Shown here: positions 51,646 to 58,373 of the stretch, in pieces | Numbering within the stretch: position 1 is the stretch's first letter | How the letters are laid out: each line of letters starts with the position of its first letter | From: Treponema sp. | GTDB taxonomy: Bacteria; Spirochaetota; Spirochaetia; Treponematales; Treponemataceae | Length of the DNA: 64,000 nucleotides | NCBI GenBank assembly: GCA_017553635.1 | Contig: JAFZKN010000014.1 | Location: forward strand, 1 to 64,000 | Reading direction: 5' to 3' | Program-made: the position numbers and the translations under genes | The notes under the pieces: model-generated | Seen by the model: the letters and a program-made list of their open reading frames with translations, nothing else | Told to the model about the DNA's origin: nothing | Databases searched by the model: none

Positions 51646-51723
51646 AAAATTCCTCCTTTTGACTAATACCCGTTAAACGCGCAGATTATTTACTGCGCTG
51701 TTTAATTATTATATCACGACTTT

Positions 51724-53361
51724 TTATTTTTTCATACTTGCAAACGGATCGACCGTTCTGTAGATTTCGCGAAGCTTAGGCTTTTCGATTTTTCCCGTAG
51801 GGTTTCGCGGAACCTTTGCAAAGATGATTTTGCGCGGACGTTTGTATTTAGGAAGTGCCATGCAGAATTCGTTTACTTCTTCTTCTGTGCATGTCATTCC
51901 TTCTTTTATTTCGATAATCGCAGCTGCAATTTCCCCAAGGCGTTCATCGGCAAGACCGATTACTGCAACGTCTTTAATCTGTTCCATCTTGTGTAAGAAA
52001 TCTTCTATCTGAACAGGATAAATGTTTTCACCGCCTGTGATGATTACATCTTTTTTGCGGTCAACAAGATAATAGAAGCCGTCTTCGTCCTGCTGAGCCA
52101 TGTCGCCTGTGTAAAGCCAGCCTTCGTCATCAAGAACTTCTTTTGTTGCTTCCGGGTTTTTGTAATATTCATACATAACGCCAGGACCTTTTACAGCAAG
52201 TTCTCCTACTTCTCCAAACTTAACTTCGTTTCTGTTTTCGTCAACAATCTTAAGTGTCCATCCGTAACCTGCAACACCGATTGCTCCAATCTTGTGTGTG
52301 TTTTCTACTCCAAGGTGAACACAACCAGGCCCGATACTTTCTGACAGTCCGTAGTTAGTATCGTAATCATGATTAGGAAAATATTTTTTCCAGTCTTCGA
52401 TTAATTTTTTTGGAACCGGCTGAGCACCGATATGCATGAGACGCCACTGATCAAGCTTGTAGTCCGACATCTTAACATCGCCGCGGTCAAGCGCATCAAG
52501 AATATCCTGCGCCCAAGGAACTAAAAGCCAGACGATTGTACAATGCTCGTCACTTACAGCCTTTAAAATAATATCCGGTTTTGTTCCGCGGAGTAAAACT
52601 GCTTTACTTCCAGAAATCAATGAACCAAACCAGTGCATCTTTGCACCTGTGTGATAAAGTGGCGGAATGCACAGGAATGTATCCATTCTTGTCTGACCGT
52701 GATGCTTCTGTTCTACTGCAGCAGAATGCATCAAAGCCCTGTGCTTGTGTAAAATCGCTTTAGGAAATCCAGTTGTTCCGCTTGAAAAATAAATTGCTCC
52801 AAAGTCATCATCATTTATCTGAATGTCTAAGTTGCGGCTTGAACAGTTCATTACAAGCTGAGTGTAATCTTCTGCAAATGTTGGACATGTTCCGTTGCCG
52901 ACATAAAGAAGAAGTCGGTGCAAAATTAATTTATCTGCAATCTCTTCGATACGTCCGATAAATTCCGGTCCGAAAACTAAAACAGAAATATCTGCAAGAT
53001 TAACACAGTAATCAATTTCATCAGATGCATATCTGAAATTTAACGGAACAGCAAGCGCTCCCGTTTTTAAAATTCCAAAATAAATCGGAAGCCACTCAAG
53101 ACAGTTCATTAAAAGAATTCCGACTTTGTCACCTTTTTTAACACCGCGTTCAAGAAGAAGATGTGCAAAACGGTTTGCCTTTTCGTTAAAAACATGCCAT
53201 GTAATTTCGCGGCGGTAAGGCATAAAAGGTTCTGGCTGAGTAAGATCATATTCTTTCCATGTAACACGACGTGTGTCTTTTACTTCTGGATTTAATTCTA
53301 CTAATGCAACTTCATCTCCAAATTCTTTTGCATTGCGTTCAAGATAATTAAAAATTGGCAT
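51724..53361 (-). CDS. Acyl-CoA synthetase (AMP-forming)
   Basis: A 545-residue adenylating enzyme of the fatty-acid CoA-ligase family. The P-loop IYFSSGTTGFPKAILHKHRAL lies near residues 190-210, the adenine motif YGLSESIG near 320, and GWLYTGDMAQQDEDGFYYLVDRKKDVIITGGENIYP near 405-440. The C-terminal catalytic lysine sits in PRNPTGKIEKPKLRE. It activates a carboxylic acid, probably a medium- or long-chain fatty acid, with CoA. The AAAGGA site supports the start. Monocistronic. Confidence 0.92.
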   Translation of the reverse strand: MPIFNYLERNAKEFGDEVALVELNPEVKDTRRVTWKEYDLTQPEPFMPYRREITWHVFNEKANRFAHLLLERGVKKGDKVGILLMNCLEWLPIYFGILKTGALAVPLNFRYASDEIDYCVNLADISVLVFGPEFIGRIEEIADKLILHRLLLYVGNGTCPTFAEDYTQLVMNCSSRNLDIQINDDDFGAIYFSSGTTGFPKAILHKHRALMHSAAVEQKHHGQTRMDTFLCIPPLYHTGAKMHWFGSLISGSKAVLLRGTKPDIILKAVSDEHCTIVWLLVPWAQDILDALDRGDVKMSDYKLDQWRLMHIGAQPVPKKLIEDWKKYFPNHDYDTNYGLSESIGPGCVHLGVENTHKIGAIGVAGYGWTLKIVDENRNEVKFGEVGELAVKGPGVMYEYYKNPEATKEVLDDEGWLYTGDMAQQDEDGFYYLVDRKKDVIITGGENIYPVQIEDFLHKMEQIKDVAVIGLADERLGEIAAAIIEIKEGMTCTEEEVNEFCMALPKYKRPRKIIFAKVPRNPTGKIEKPKLREIYRTVDPFASMKK

Positions 53362-53435
53362 AAAAAATTTTCCTTTTGGCGCATTAATGCAGCCATATTT
53401 TTATTTATTATAATACGAAAAAAGATAATCGTAAA

Positions 53436-54134
53436 TTACAGAAGGCCTACAATCTGTTCAACAAAAACAGCACTCAACTTTGCAGCCTCGTCTTCTGTAA
53501 ATTTGTAAACAGTTTCTACATTGTCATCTGCAGTATCCGACATGCATCTTATTACAACAAACGGAATTTTATTTAACGATGCAGTATGTGCAACTGCACA
53601 GCCTTCCATTTCTACGCATGCAGGATTAAAATTTTTTTTGATGAATTCTTTTTTTTCACCGCCAGAAATAAACTGGTCCCCGGATGCGATAAGACCTTTT
53701 ACAAGCTTATGTTCTTTGCTTAACGCTGAATTTAAAAAAGCCGCCTGAGTTTTTTCTATCATATAAGAGTCTGCACAGAATTCTGCATCACTTCCTGGAA
53801 TCTGCCCGAGCTTATATCCAAACTGCGTTACATCAACATCGTGATAAACAGTTTTCGCAGAAACAACAAAATCAAAAACACCAAGACCCTCGCCCATAGC
53901 ACCGGCAATTCCGCTGTTAATAAGATGAGTTATTCCAAAATGATTTATAAGATTCTGCGCACCGACAGCGGCACTAACTTTTCCAACCCCACACTTAACC
54001 ACAACGACTTCTTTGCCACAAAGAGTTCCGCAGTAATATTTTACTTTTCCGATTTCTTTAACAGCCATACCTTCGAGCTGTTCATAAAGCGACTTAACCT
54101 CGCGCTCCATCGCGCCCAAAATTCCGATTTTCAT
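53436..54134 (-). CDS. mtnN: 5'-methylthioadenosine/S-adenosylhomocysteine nucleosidase
   Basis: A 232-residue nucleosidase that splits MTA and SAH, recycling by-products of SAM and polyamine metabolism. GILGAMEREVKSL starts the fold. GIAGAMGEGLGVFDFVV lies near residue 75, VEMEGCAVAHTA near 174 holds the substrate-binding glutamate, and RCMSDTAD near 197 holds the catalytic aspartate. Length is exactly as in E. coli. Confidence 0.95.
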   Translation of the reverse strand: MKIGILGAMEREVKSLYEQLEGMAVKEIGKVKYYCGTLCGKEVVVVKCGVGKVSAAVGAQNLINHFGITHLINSGIAGAMGEGLGVFDFVVSAKTVYHDVDVTQFGYKLGQIPGSDAEFCADSYMIEKTQAAFLNSALSKEHKLVKGLIASGDQFISGGEKKEFIKKNFNPACVEMEGCAVAHTASLNKIPFVVIRCMSDTADDNVETVYKFTEDEAAKLSAVFVEQIVGLL

Positions 54135-54180
54135 CCTTAATCCTCTATACGAGTATTATAGTGAATTTTTGAAAAAAAGA

Positions 54181-54425
54181 CATAGGACAAGGGCTTTAAG
54201 CGGTAAACATACAGGAAATATCTACACGCAGAAAACATCGCCGACATATAATATATGCATATTATAAAAGCGCTCCCGCAGAAAAACCATGGGGCCCGCA
54301 CGCTGCGCTTCGCTTAGAAGTGCTTCCCATGTTTGTTTCTGCTCCGCGCTTTTATCCATACCTTATCTATGTCGATGTTTTCTGTCGGTTTTTCTAAATT
54401 TTACCGATTACAGCACTAACCTATG
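54181..54425. repeat. 245-bp imperfect palindrome
   Basis: Paired blocks nest from the outside in: CATAGG/CCTATG, CGGTAAA/TTTACCG, AGAAAACATCG with CGACATA pairing to 54368-54383, ATAAAAGCGC/GCGCTTTTAT, CAGAAA/TTTCTG and CATGGG/CCCATG, with a GC-rich tip around 54294-54325. No coding frame is convincing. It may encode a long structured RNA, or be a palindromic element. It fills part of the 631-bp gap after mtnN. Confidence 0.8.
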
Positions 54426-54537
54426 CCTTTTTTCCATATTTACCGCGAAAAACCGTAAGAAACCGTAAGATTTTCATAAATTATCAAGAATTTACGCAAA
54501 TTTAGCAAAAAAAGTTATATTTTTTCACTAAAAGTAC

Positions 54538-54566
54538 TTGAACATAAATAAAATATAGTATATTCT
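54538..54566 (+). promoter_or_regulatory. Promoter of the candidate small RNA
   Basis: TTGAAC (54538-54543), a 17-bp spacer and TATTCT (54561-54566). A terminator lies only ~65 nt downstream, so a short RNA is the expected product. Confidence 0.6.
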
Positions 54567-54572
54567 ACCATC

Positions 54573-54637
54573 AAGCAGCAAGCATTTTATTTTTCAAAAG
54601 GGCCGATTTCCTTCCTCCTATCTCGGCCCTTTTTTTT
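54573..54637 (+). ncRNA. Candidate ~65-nt small RNA with a pyrimidine-rich loop
   Basis: A promoter is followed by about 25 unstructured bases and a perfect 9-bp hairpin (AAGGGCCGA 54598-54606 / TCGGCCCTT 54623-54631) ending in eight T's. The 16-nt loop is TTTCCTTCCTCCTATC, complementary to Shine-Dalgarno sequences. There is no open frame. It could act as a trans-acting regulator of translation. It is not the leader of the lipoprotein gene, which has its own promoter beyond the terminator. Confidence 0.55.
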
Positions 54638-54697
54638 ATGCCCAAATCCTTATTTAAAATCCGAAATTCTCTCTTGTTTTTATTCAGCTTTTTTTTC

Positions 54698-54726
54698 TTT
54701 ACTAATGATTTATCACACCTTACAAT
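54698..54726 (+). promoter_or_regulatory. Promoter of lipoprotein gene 1
   Basis: TTTACT, a 17-bp spacer and TACAAT (54721-54726). The same promoter with few changes stands at 55777-55805 and 57106-57134 before the next two lipoprotein genes. Confidence 0.6.
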
Positions 54727-54765
54727 AATTACGAGAGAAATTTAATTTAAGTTTTGGAGAAAGAT

Positions 54766-55707
54766 ATGAAAAAAGTTTTTTGCAAAATGGCACTTGCCGC
54801 AGTTCTTGCACTCACTACACTTTTTACAGGATGTAAAGCCCCGAGCAGTGGCGGGGGATCTGCCTATAATCCACCTGAAAAAAATATCCCACTTACACTT
54901 GAAGCTATAGCAGATGGTCAGATTACTTTTAACAGATTTGATAAGATAAGCAATCTTAAATACAGAATTAATGATGGGGAAGTCACAGCTGCTACAGACA
55001 CAGGTATATCCCTTCCTGCAGGTGATAAGATAAGCTTATTTGCAGAAGGCACTTTAAACGGGGATTCTTTAGATCAGGCCTTTAGAATAATCTGTTCGTC
55101 AGACTGTTATGTATACGGTAATGTAATGAGCCTTTTGACAGCTGATTATCAGACTGCGACAGAAATTACTCAAAACTATGCATTCGCCGGACTCTTTTTT
55201 AACAACAGTCACATTAAAAATCATCCTTCAAAAAACATTGTCCTTCCTGCGACCACTCTTGCAGATAACTGTTATATGGGTATGTTCTATAACTGCAGCT
55301 CCCTTACCCAGGCACCGGTTCTCCCTGCGACCACTCTTGCAGATTACTGCTACTACGGTATGTTCGAAGACTGCACTTCTCTTACACAGGCACCGGTCCT
55401 TCCTGCGACTACTCTTGCTACAATCTGCTACGGCTATATGTTCTCTGGCTGTACTTCTCTTACACAGGCACCGGCTCTTCCTGCGACCACTCTTGCAAAA
55501 AACTGCTACTACTGTATGTTCTATGGCTGCACATCACTTAATAAAGTTACCTGCCTTGCGACTGATCTTTCTGCTATCGGCTGTACTGACTATTGGCTTA
55601 CTGGCGTTGCTTCTTCTGGAACTTTTACCAAGGCTTCCGGCGCTGACTGGTCTGTAAAAACTGGATATAATGGCATTCCAGACGGCTGGACAACACAGAA
55701 TAAATAA
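54766..55707 (+). CDS. LRR-type (BspA/DUF285-like) surface lipoprotein 1
   Basis: A 313-residue lipoprotein: signal MKKVFCKMALAAVLALTTLF with lipobox FTGC (Cys near 24), then a SGGGS linker. An N-terminal domain (LTLEAIADGQITFNRFDKIS, then CSSDCYVYGNVMSLL) follows, then four 26-residue repeats (CYYGMF-x2-CTSLTQAPxLPATTLA) and a capping tail ending in GWTTQNK. The repeats are 78 bp. Such proteins in treponemes are surface adhesin-like. The in-frame TTG at 54754 is the GGAGAAAG ribosome site, so the ATG at 54766 is used. Gene 2 is a duplicate. Confidence 0.88.
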   Translation: MKKVFCKMALAAVLALTTLFTGCKAPSSGGGSAYNPPEKNIPLTLEAIADGQITFNRFDKISNLKYRINDGEVTAATDTGISLPAGDKISLFAEGTLNGDSLDQAFRIICSSDCYVYGNVMSLLTADYQTATEITQNYAFAGLFFNNSHIKNHPSKNIVLPATTLADNCYMGMFYNCSSLTQAPVLPATTLADYCYYGMFEDCTSLTQAPVLPATTLATICYGYMFSGCTSLTQAPALPATTLAKNCYYCMFYGCTSLNKVTCLATDLSAIGCTDYWLTGVASSGTFTKASGADWSVKTGYNGIPDGWTTQNK

Positions 55708-55728
55708 AAAAATTTAACACAAACATTT

Positions 55729-55762
55729 GCGGCCTTTCCAAAACGGGGAGGCCGTTGTTTTA
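55729..55762 (+). terminator. Terminator of lipoprotein gene 1
   Basis: GCGGCCT pairs with AGGCCGT across 13 nt, followed by TGTTTT. An identical hairpin follows gene 2. Confidence 0.75.
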
Positions 55763-55776
55763 TTCAGCTTTTTTTC

Positions 55777-55805
55777 TTTACTAATGACTTATCACACCTT
55801 ACAAT
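55777..55805 (+). promoter_or_regulatory. Promoter of lipoprotein gene 2
   Basis: TTTACT-17-TACAAT, part of a block of about 190 bp nearly identical to that upstream of and within the start of gene 1. Confidence 0.6.
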
Positions 55806-55844
55806 AATTATGAGAGAGATTTAATTTAAGTTTTGGAGAAAGAT

Positions 55845-57035
55845 ATGAAAAAAGTTTTTTGCAAAATGGCACTTGCCGCAGTTCTTGCGCTCACCACACT
55901 TTTTACAGGATGTAAAGCCCCGAGCAGTGGCGGGGGATCTGCCTATAATCCACCTGAAAAAAATATCCCACTTACACTTGAAGCAATTGACTCGGGTGAA
56001 ATTACTTTTAACAACCTGGATAGAGTAACCGGGCTAAAATATAAAATAAATAATAATGCCCCTATTGAAATTACAGAAAATTCTGGCTCAAAGGTTATAC
56101 AAATTTCTGCAGGTGATGTTGTAAACCTCTTTGCAGAAGGCACTTCAAGCGGGGGTTCTTTTAATCAAAGCTTTACCATTAACTGTTCGTCAGACTGCTA
56201 TGTATACGGTAATGTAATGAGCCTTTTGACAGCTGATTATCAGACTGCAACAGAAATTACTCAAAACTATGCATTCGCTTGGCTCTTTTATAATAACAGT
56301 CACATTAAAAATCATCCTTCAAAAAACATTGTCCTTCCTGCGACTACTCTTGCATCTAGCTGCTACTACTATATGTTCAATAACTGCAGCTCCCTTACTC
56401 AGGCACCGACTCTTCCTGCGAAGGCTCTTGCATATGGCTGCTACAGCCATATGTTCTATGTCTGTACTAAGCTTACCCAGGCACCGTCTCTTCCTGCGAC
56501 CACTCTTGCAGGATACTGCTATGAGTGTATGTTCGTTAGCTGTACTTCTCTTACCCAGGCACCGGCTCTTCCTGCGAAGGCTCTTGCAGAATGGTGCTAC
56601 TACGGTATGTTCTATTGCTGTACTTCCCTTACCCAGGCACCGGTCCTTCCTGCGACCACTCTTGCAAATTGCTGCTACGCCTGTATGTTCTATGGCTGTA
56701 CTTCTCTTACACAGGCACCGGAACTTCTCCCTGCGACCACTCTTGCAAATAGCTGCTACGCCGGTATGTTCTATAACTGCAGCTCCCTTACCCAGGCACC
56801 AGTCCTTCCTGCGACCACTCTTGTAACTGACTGCTACTACTATATGTTCTCTGGCTGTACATCACTTAATAAAGTTACCTGCCTTGCAACTAATCTTTCT
56901 GCTACCGAGTGTACTACCAATTGGCTTTCTGGCGTTGCTTCTTCTGGAACTTTCACCAAGGCTTCCGGCGCTGACTGGTCTGTAAAAACTGGATATAATG
57001 GCATCCCATCTGGATGGACAATGCAGAATAAATAA
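55845..57035 (+). CDS. LRR-type (BspA/DUF285-like) surface lipoprotein 2
   Basis: A 396-residue paralogue of gene 1. The signal peptide and the first ~50 residues are nearly identical and the tail (SGVASSGTFTKASGADWSVKTGYNG) is shared. The next ~50 residues differ, and it has seven 26-residue repeats where gene 1 has four. One repeat (APELLPATT) has an extra residue. Repeat number and the duplicated promoter suggest expansion by recombination. Probably surface exposed. The start is placed as for gene 1. Confidence 0.88.
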   Translation: MKKVFCKMALAAVLALTTLFTGCKAPSSGGGSAYNPPEKNIPLTLEAIDSGEITFNNLDRVTGLKYKINNNAPIEITENSGSKVIQISAGDVVNLFAEGTSSGGSFNQSFTINCSSDCYVYGNVMSLLTADYQTATEITQNYAFAWLFYNNSHIKNHPSKNIVLPATTLASSCYYYMFNNCSSLTQAPTLPAKALAYGCYSHMFYVCTKLTQAPSLPATTLAGYCYECMFVSCTSLTQAPALPAKALAEWCYYGMFYCCTSLTQAPVLPATTLANCCYACMFYGCTSLTQAPELLPATTLANSCYAGMFYNCSSLTQAPVLPATTLVTDCYYYMFSGCTSLNKVTCLATNLSATECTTNWLSGVASSGTFTKASGADWSVKTGYNGIPSGWTMQNK

Positions 57036-57056
57036 TAAAATTTAACACAAACATTT

Positions 57057-57090
57057 GCGGCCTTTCCAAAACGGGGAGGCCGTTGTTTTT
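57057..57090 (+). terminator. Terminator of lipoprotein gene 2
   Basis: Same CGGCCT/AGGCCG hairpin as after gene 1, followed by TTGTTTTT. Confidence 0.75.
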
Positions 57091-57105
57091 ATTCAGCTTT
57101 TTTTC

Positions 57106-57134
57106 TTTACTAATGACTTATCACACCTTACAAT
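57106..57134 (+). promoter_or_regulatory. Promoter of lipoprotein gene 3
   Basis: TTTACT-17-TACAAT, third copy of the same promoter block. Confidence 0.6.
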
Positions 57135-57173
57135 AATTATGAGAGAGATTTAATTTAAGTTTTGGAGAAAGAT

Positions 57174-57464
57174 ATGAAAAAAGTTTTGTCACGCACAGTG
57201 CTATACGCACTTCTTATCCTTGCAGTATTTTTTACAGCATGCAGAGCAGCAAGTTCATCAAAAGTTAAACCTATGCCTGTTTGTGGTAACGGCATAAAAG
57301 AAGAAGGTGAAACCTGGCAAAACTGCCCTTCAGATTGTAACCTTCCTGTTTGTGGAAATGGAGTTATTGAAGATGGTGAGGAATGTGATAACGGTCATCA
57401 ACACACCTCCTGTTGCAGAAATTGTATGATAGACACCTCTACCCCGGCATGTACATCAAATTAA
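57174..57464 (+). CDS. Cysteine-rich lipoprotein 3
   Basis: A 96-residue lipoprotein. The signal peptide resembles those of the two LRR proteins (MKKVLSRTVLYALLILAVFF, lipobox FTAC with Cys near 23). The mature part is unrelated: two CGNG-x-x-E-x-GE repeats with paired cysteines (VCGNGIKEEGETWQNCPSDC, VCGNGVIEDGEECDNG) as in myxococcal/DUF4215 cysteine-rich repeats. It shares the promoter and ribosome-site block of genes 1 and 2, so the three are probably expressed together. Confidence 0.82.
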   Translation: MKKVLSRTVLYALLILAVFFTACRAASSSKVKPMPVCGNGIKEEGETWQNCPSDCNLPVCGNGVIEDGEECDNGHQHTSCCRNCMIDTSTPACTSN

Positions 57465-57466
57465 GA

Positions 57467-57709
57467 ATGAGACATACTTTTTCGTTTATTTTTTTTATTT
57501 TCCTCTCTTTTCATTTCATGTTCAGAAAATGTCATGGTAAAAAAATTTAATTATGGTGCTTCATGGTGTCCTTACTGTATTAAGATGAAAGATGAAATCA
57601 CAAATTTTACAATACTTATAAGGGTAAAAATGATTTTGTTTTTATTTTTGCGGGCTGCGAGTGATTATGATAAGCGTGACGAATGCGGTTTTTTCAAATC
57701 TTTGGGCTA
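57467..57709 (+). pseudogene. Decayed thioredoxin-like lipoprotein gene
   Basis: Pieces of a thioredoxin-fold lipoprotein are spread over two frames. An ATG at 57467 opens a signal peptide (MRHTFSFIFFI). A shift in the T run gives a lipobox FISC. Then comes NYGASWCPYCIKMKDEI with the CxxC site. A second shift gives NTYKGKNDFVFIFAGCE, and a third returns to SDYDKRDECGFFKSLG and the stop at 57709. Three frameshifts make function unlikely. Confidence 0.8.
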
Positions 57710-57714
57710 ATCAC

Positions 57715-57743
57715 AAAGGTCTTCCAAACGAAAGGCCTTTTTT
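57715..57743 (+). terminator. Terminator after the thioredoxin relic
   Basis: AAAGGTCT pairs with AGGCCTTT (one G-U) and six T's follow. Confidence 0.75.
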
Positions 57744-57871
57744 GTGTCAATTCAGCATGGAATAAATCTGCACATCTGTTGAATCACTTACCACTAATGC
57801 AGTAAAATCCATAAAGGCAGAGAGATTAAACCAACGGCCAGAGGATTACCACGGCCATCACGGAGCCCTTT

Positions 57872-58366
57872 ATGAACATTTTTCAAAAGCTTTTTTGTCC
57901 TGTGCAGAAATATCATTTTTCACTTCCGGTTTCAAAAGAAGAGTTTTTTGCCGGACTTAACAAGCAGGATTTTATTGTTACAACAGAAGGCGACACTTTT
58001 ACTTTTCGCAAACAGAGAAGTCTTGTGTCGAGACTGCTTGTAAGAAACAGCCTTTATTATGTCGGTAAGGGAATTATAACAAAATCAAGCGAAACAAAAA
58101 CTCATCTTTCTGTTACTTTTAGAATGAATGCGTTTGGTCTTGGTTTTATTATCGTGTGGACTGCAATTATGCTTATTATGTTTCATCAGGAAATTATTTC
58201 TGCATTTGACTGCTTTACTTCTGGTGATGAAATTTACATCTTTATGGCTTTATTTGGACCTTTAATGTACATCATCGGAAATGCTGTCGGACAGACGTTG
58301 ATTACAAAATTCATTTCGCTCATTACCTATCTTGGTGGAAGTGAAAGCGAAGAGGTTGAGGTATAA
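57872..58366 (+). CDS. Two-helix membrane protein, hypothetical
   Basis: A 164-residue protein. The first ~85 residues are soluble and beta-rich (KYHFSLPVSKEEFFAGLNKQDFIVTTEGDTFTF). Two membrane helices follow near residues 89-109 and 122-145, then a Glu-rich tail. No family recognised. It ends 7 nt before pepF, whose -10 box overlaps its last codons. Confidence 0.68.
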   Translation: MNIFQKLFCPVQKYHFSLPVSKEEFFAGLNKQDFIVTTEGDTFTFRKQRSLVSRLLVRNSLYYVGKGIITKSSETKTHLSVTFRMNAFGLGFIIVWTAIMLIMFHQEIISAFDCFTSGDEIYIFMALFGPLMYIIGNAVGQTLITKFISLITYLGGSESEEVEV

Positions 58367-58373
58367 TGTTTTT

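Noticed and set aside
54181..54425. The large palindrome as an integron attC site
   Set aside because: At 245 bp it is longer than known attC sites and lacks clear GTTRRRY-type ends or an adjoining cassette gene.
54573..54760. The 54573-54637 hairpin as a leader attenuator of lipoprotein gene 1
   Set aside because: A separate promoter (54698-54726), repeated before the other two lipoprotein genes, starts after the terminator.
56269..56826. Long open frame of 185 codons in another frame of lipoprotein gene 2 (and 55178-55657 in gene 1)
   Set aside because: It is a by-product of the 78-bp repeats, which keep every frame open. The Leu/Arg/His-rich product and lack of a ribosome site show it is not a gene.
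55270..56890. Regular 78-bp repeats as a possible CRISPR array
   Set aside because: The repeats are contiguous, in frame and code for LRR units; there are no unique spacers and no cas genes.
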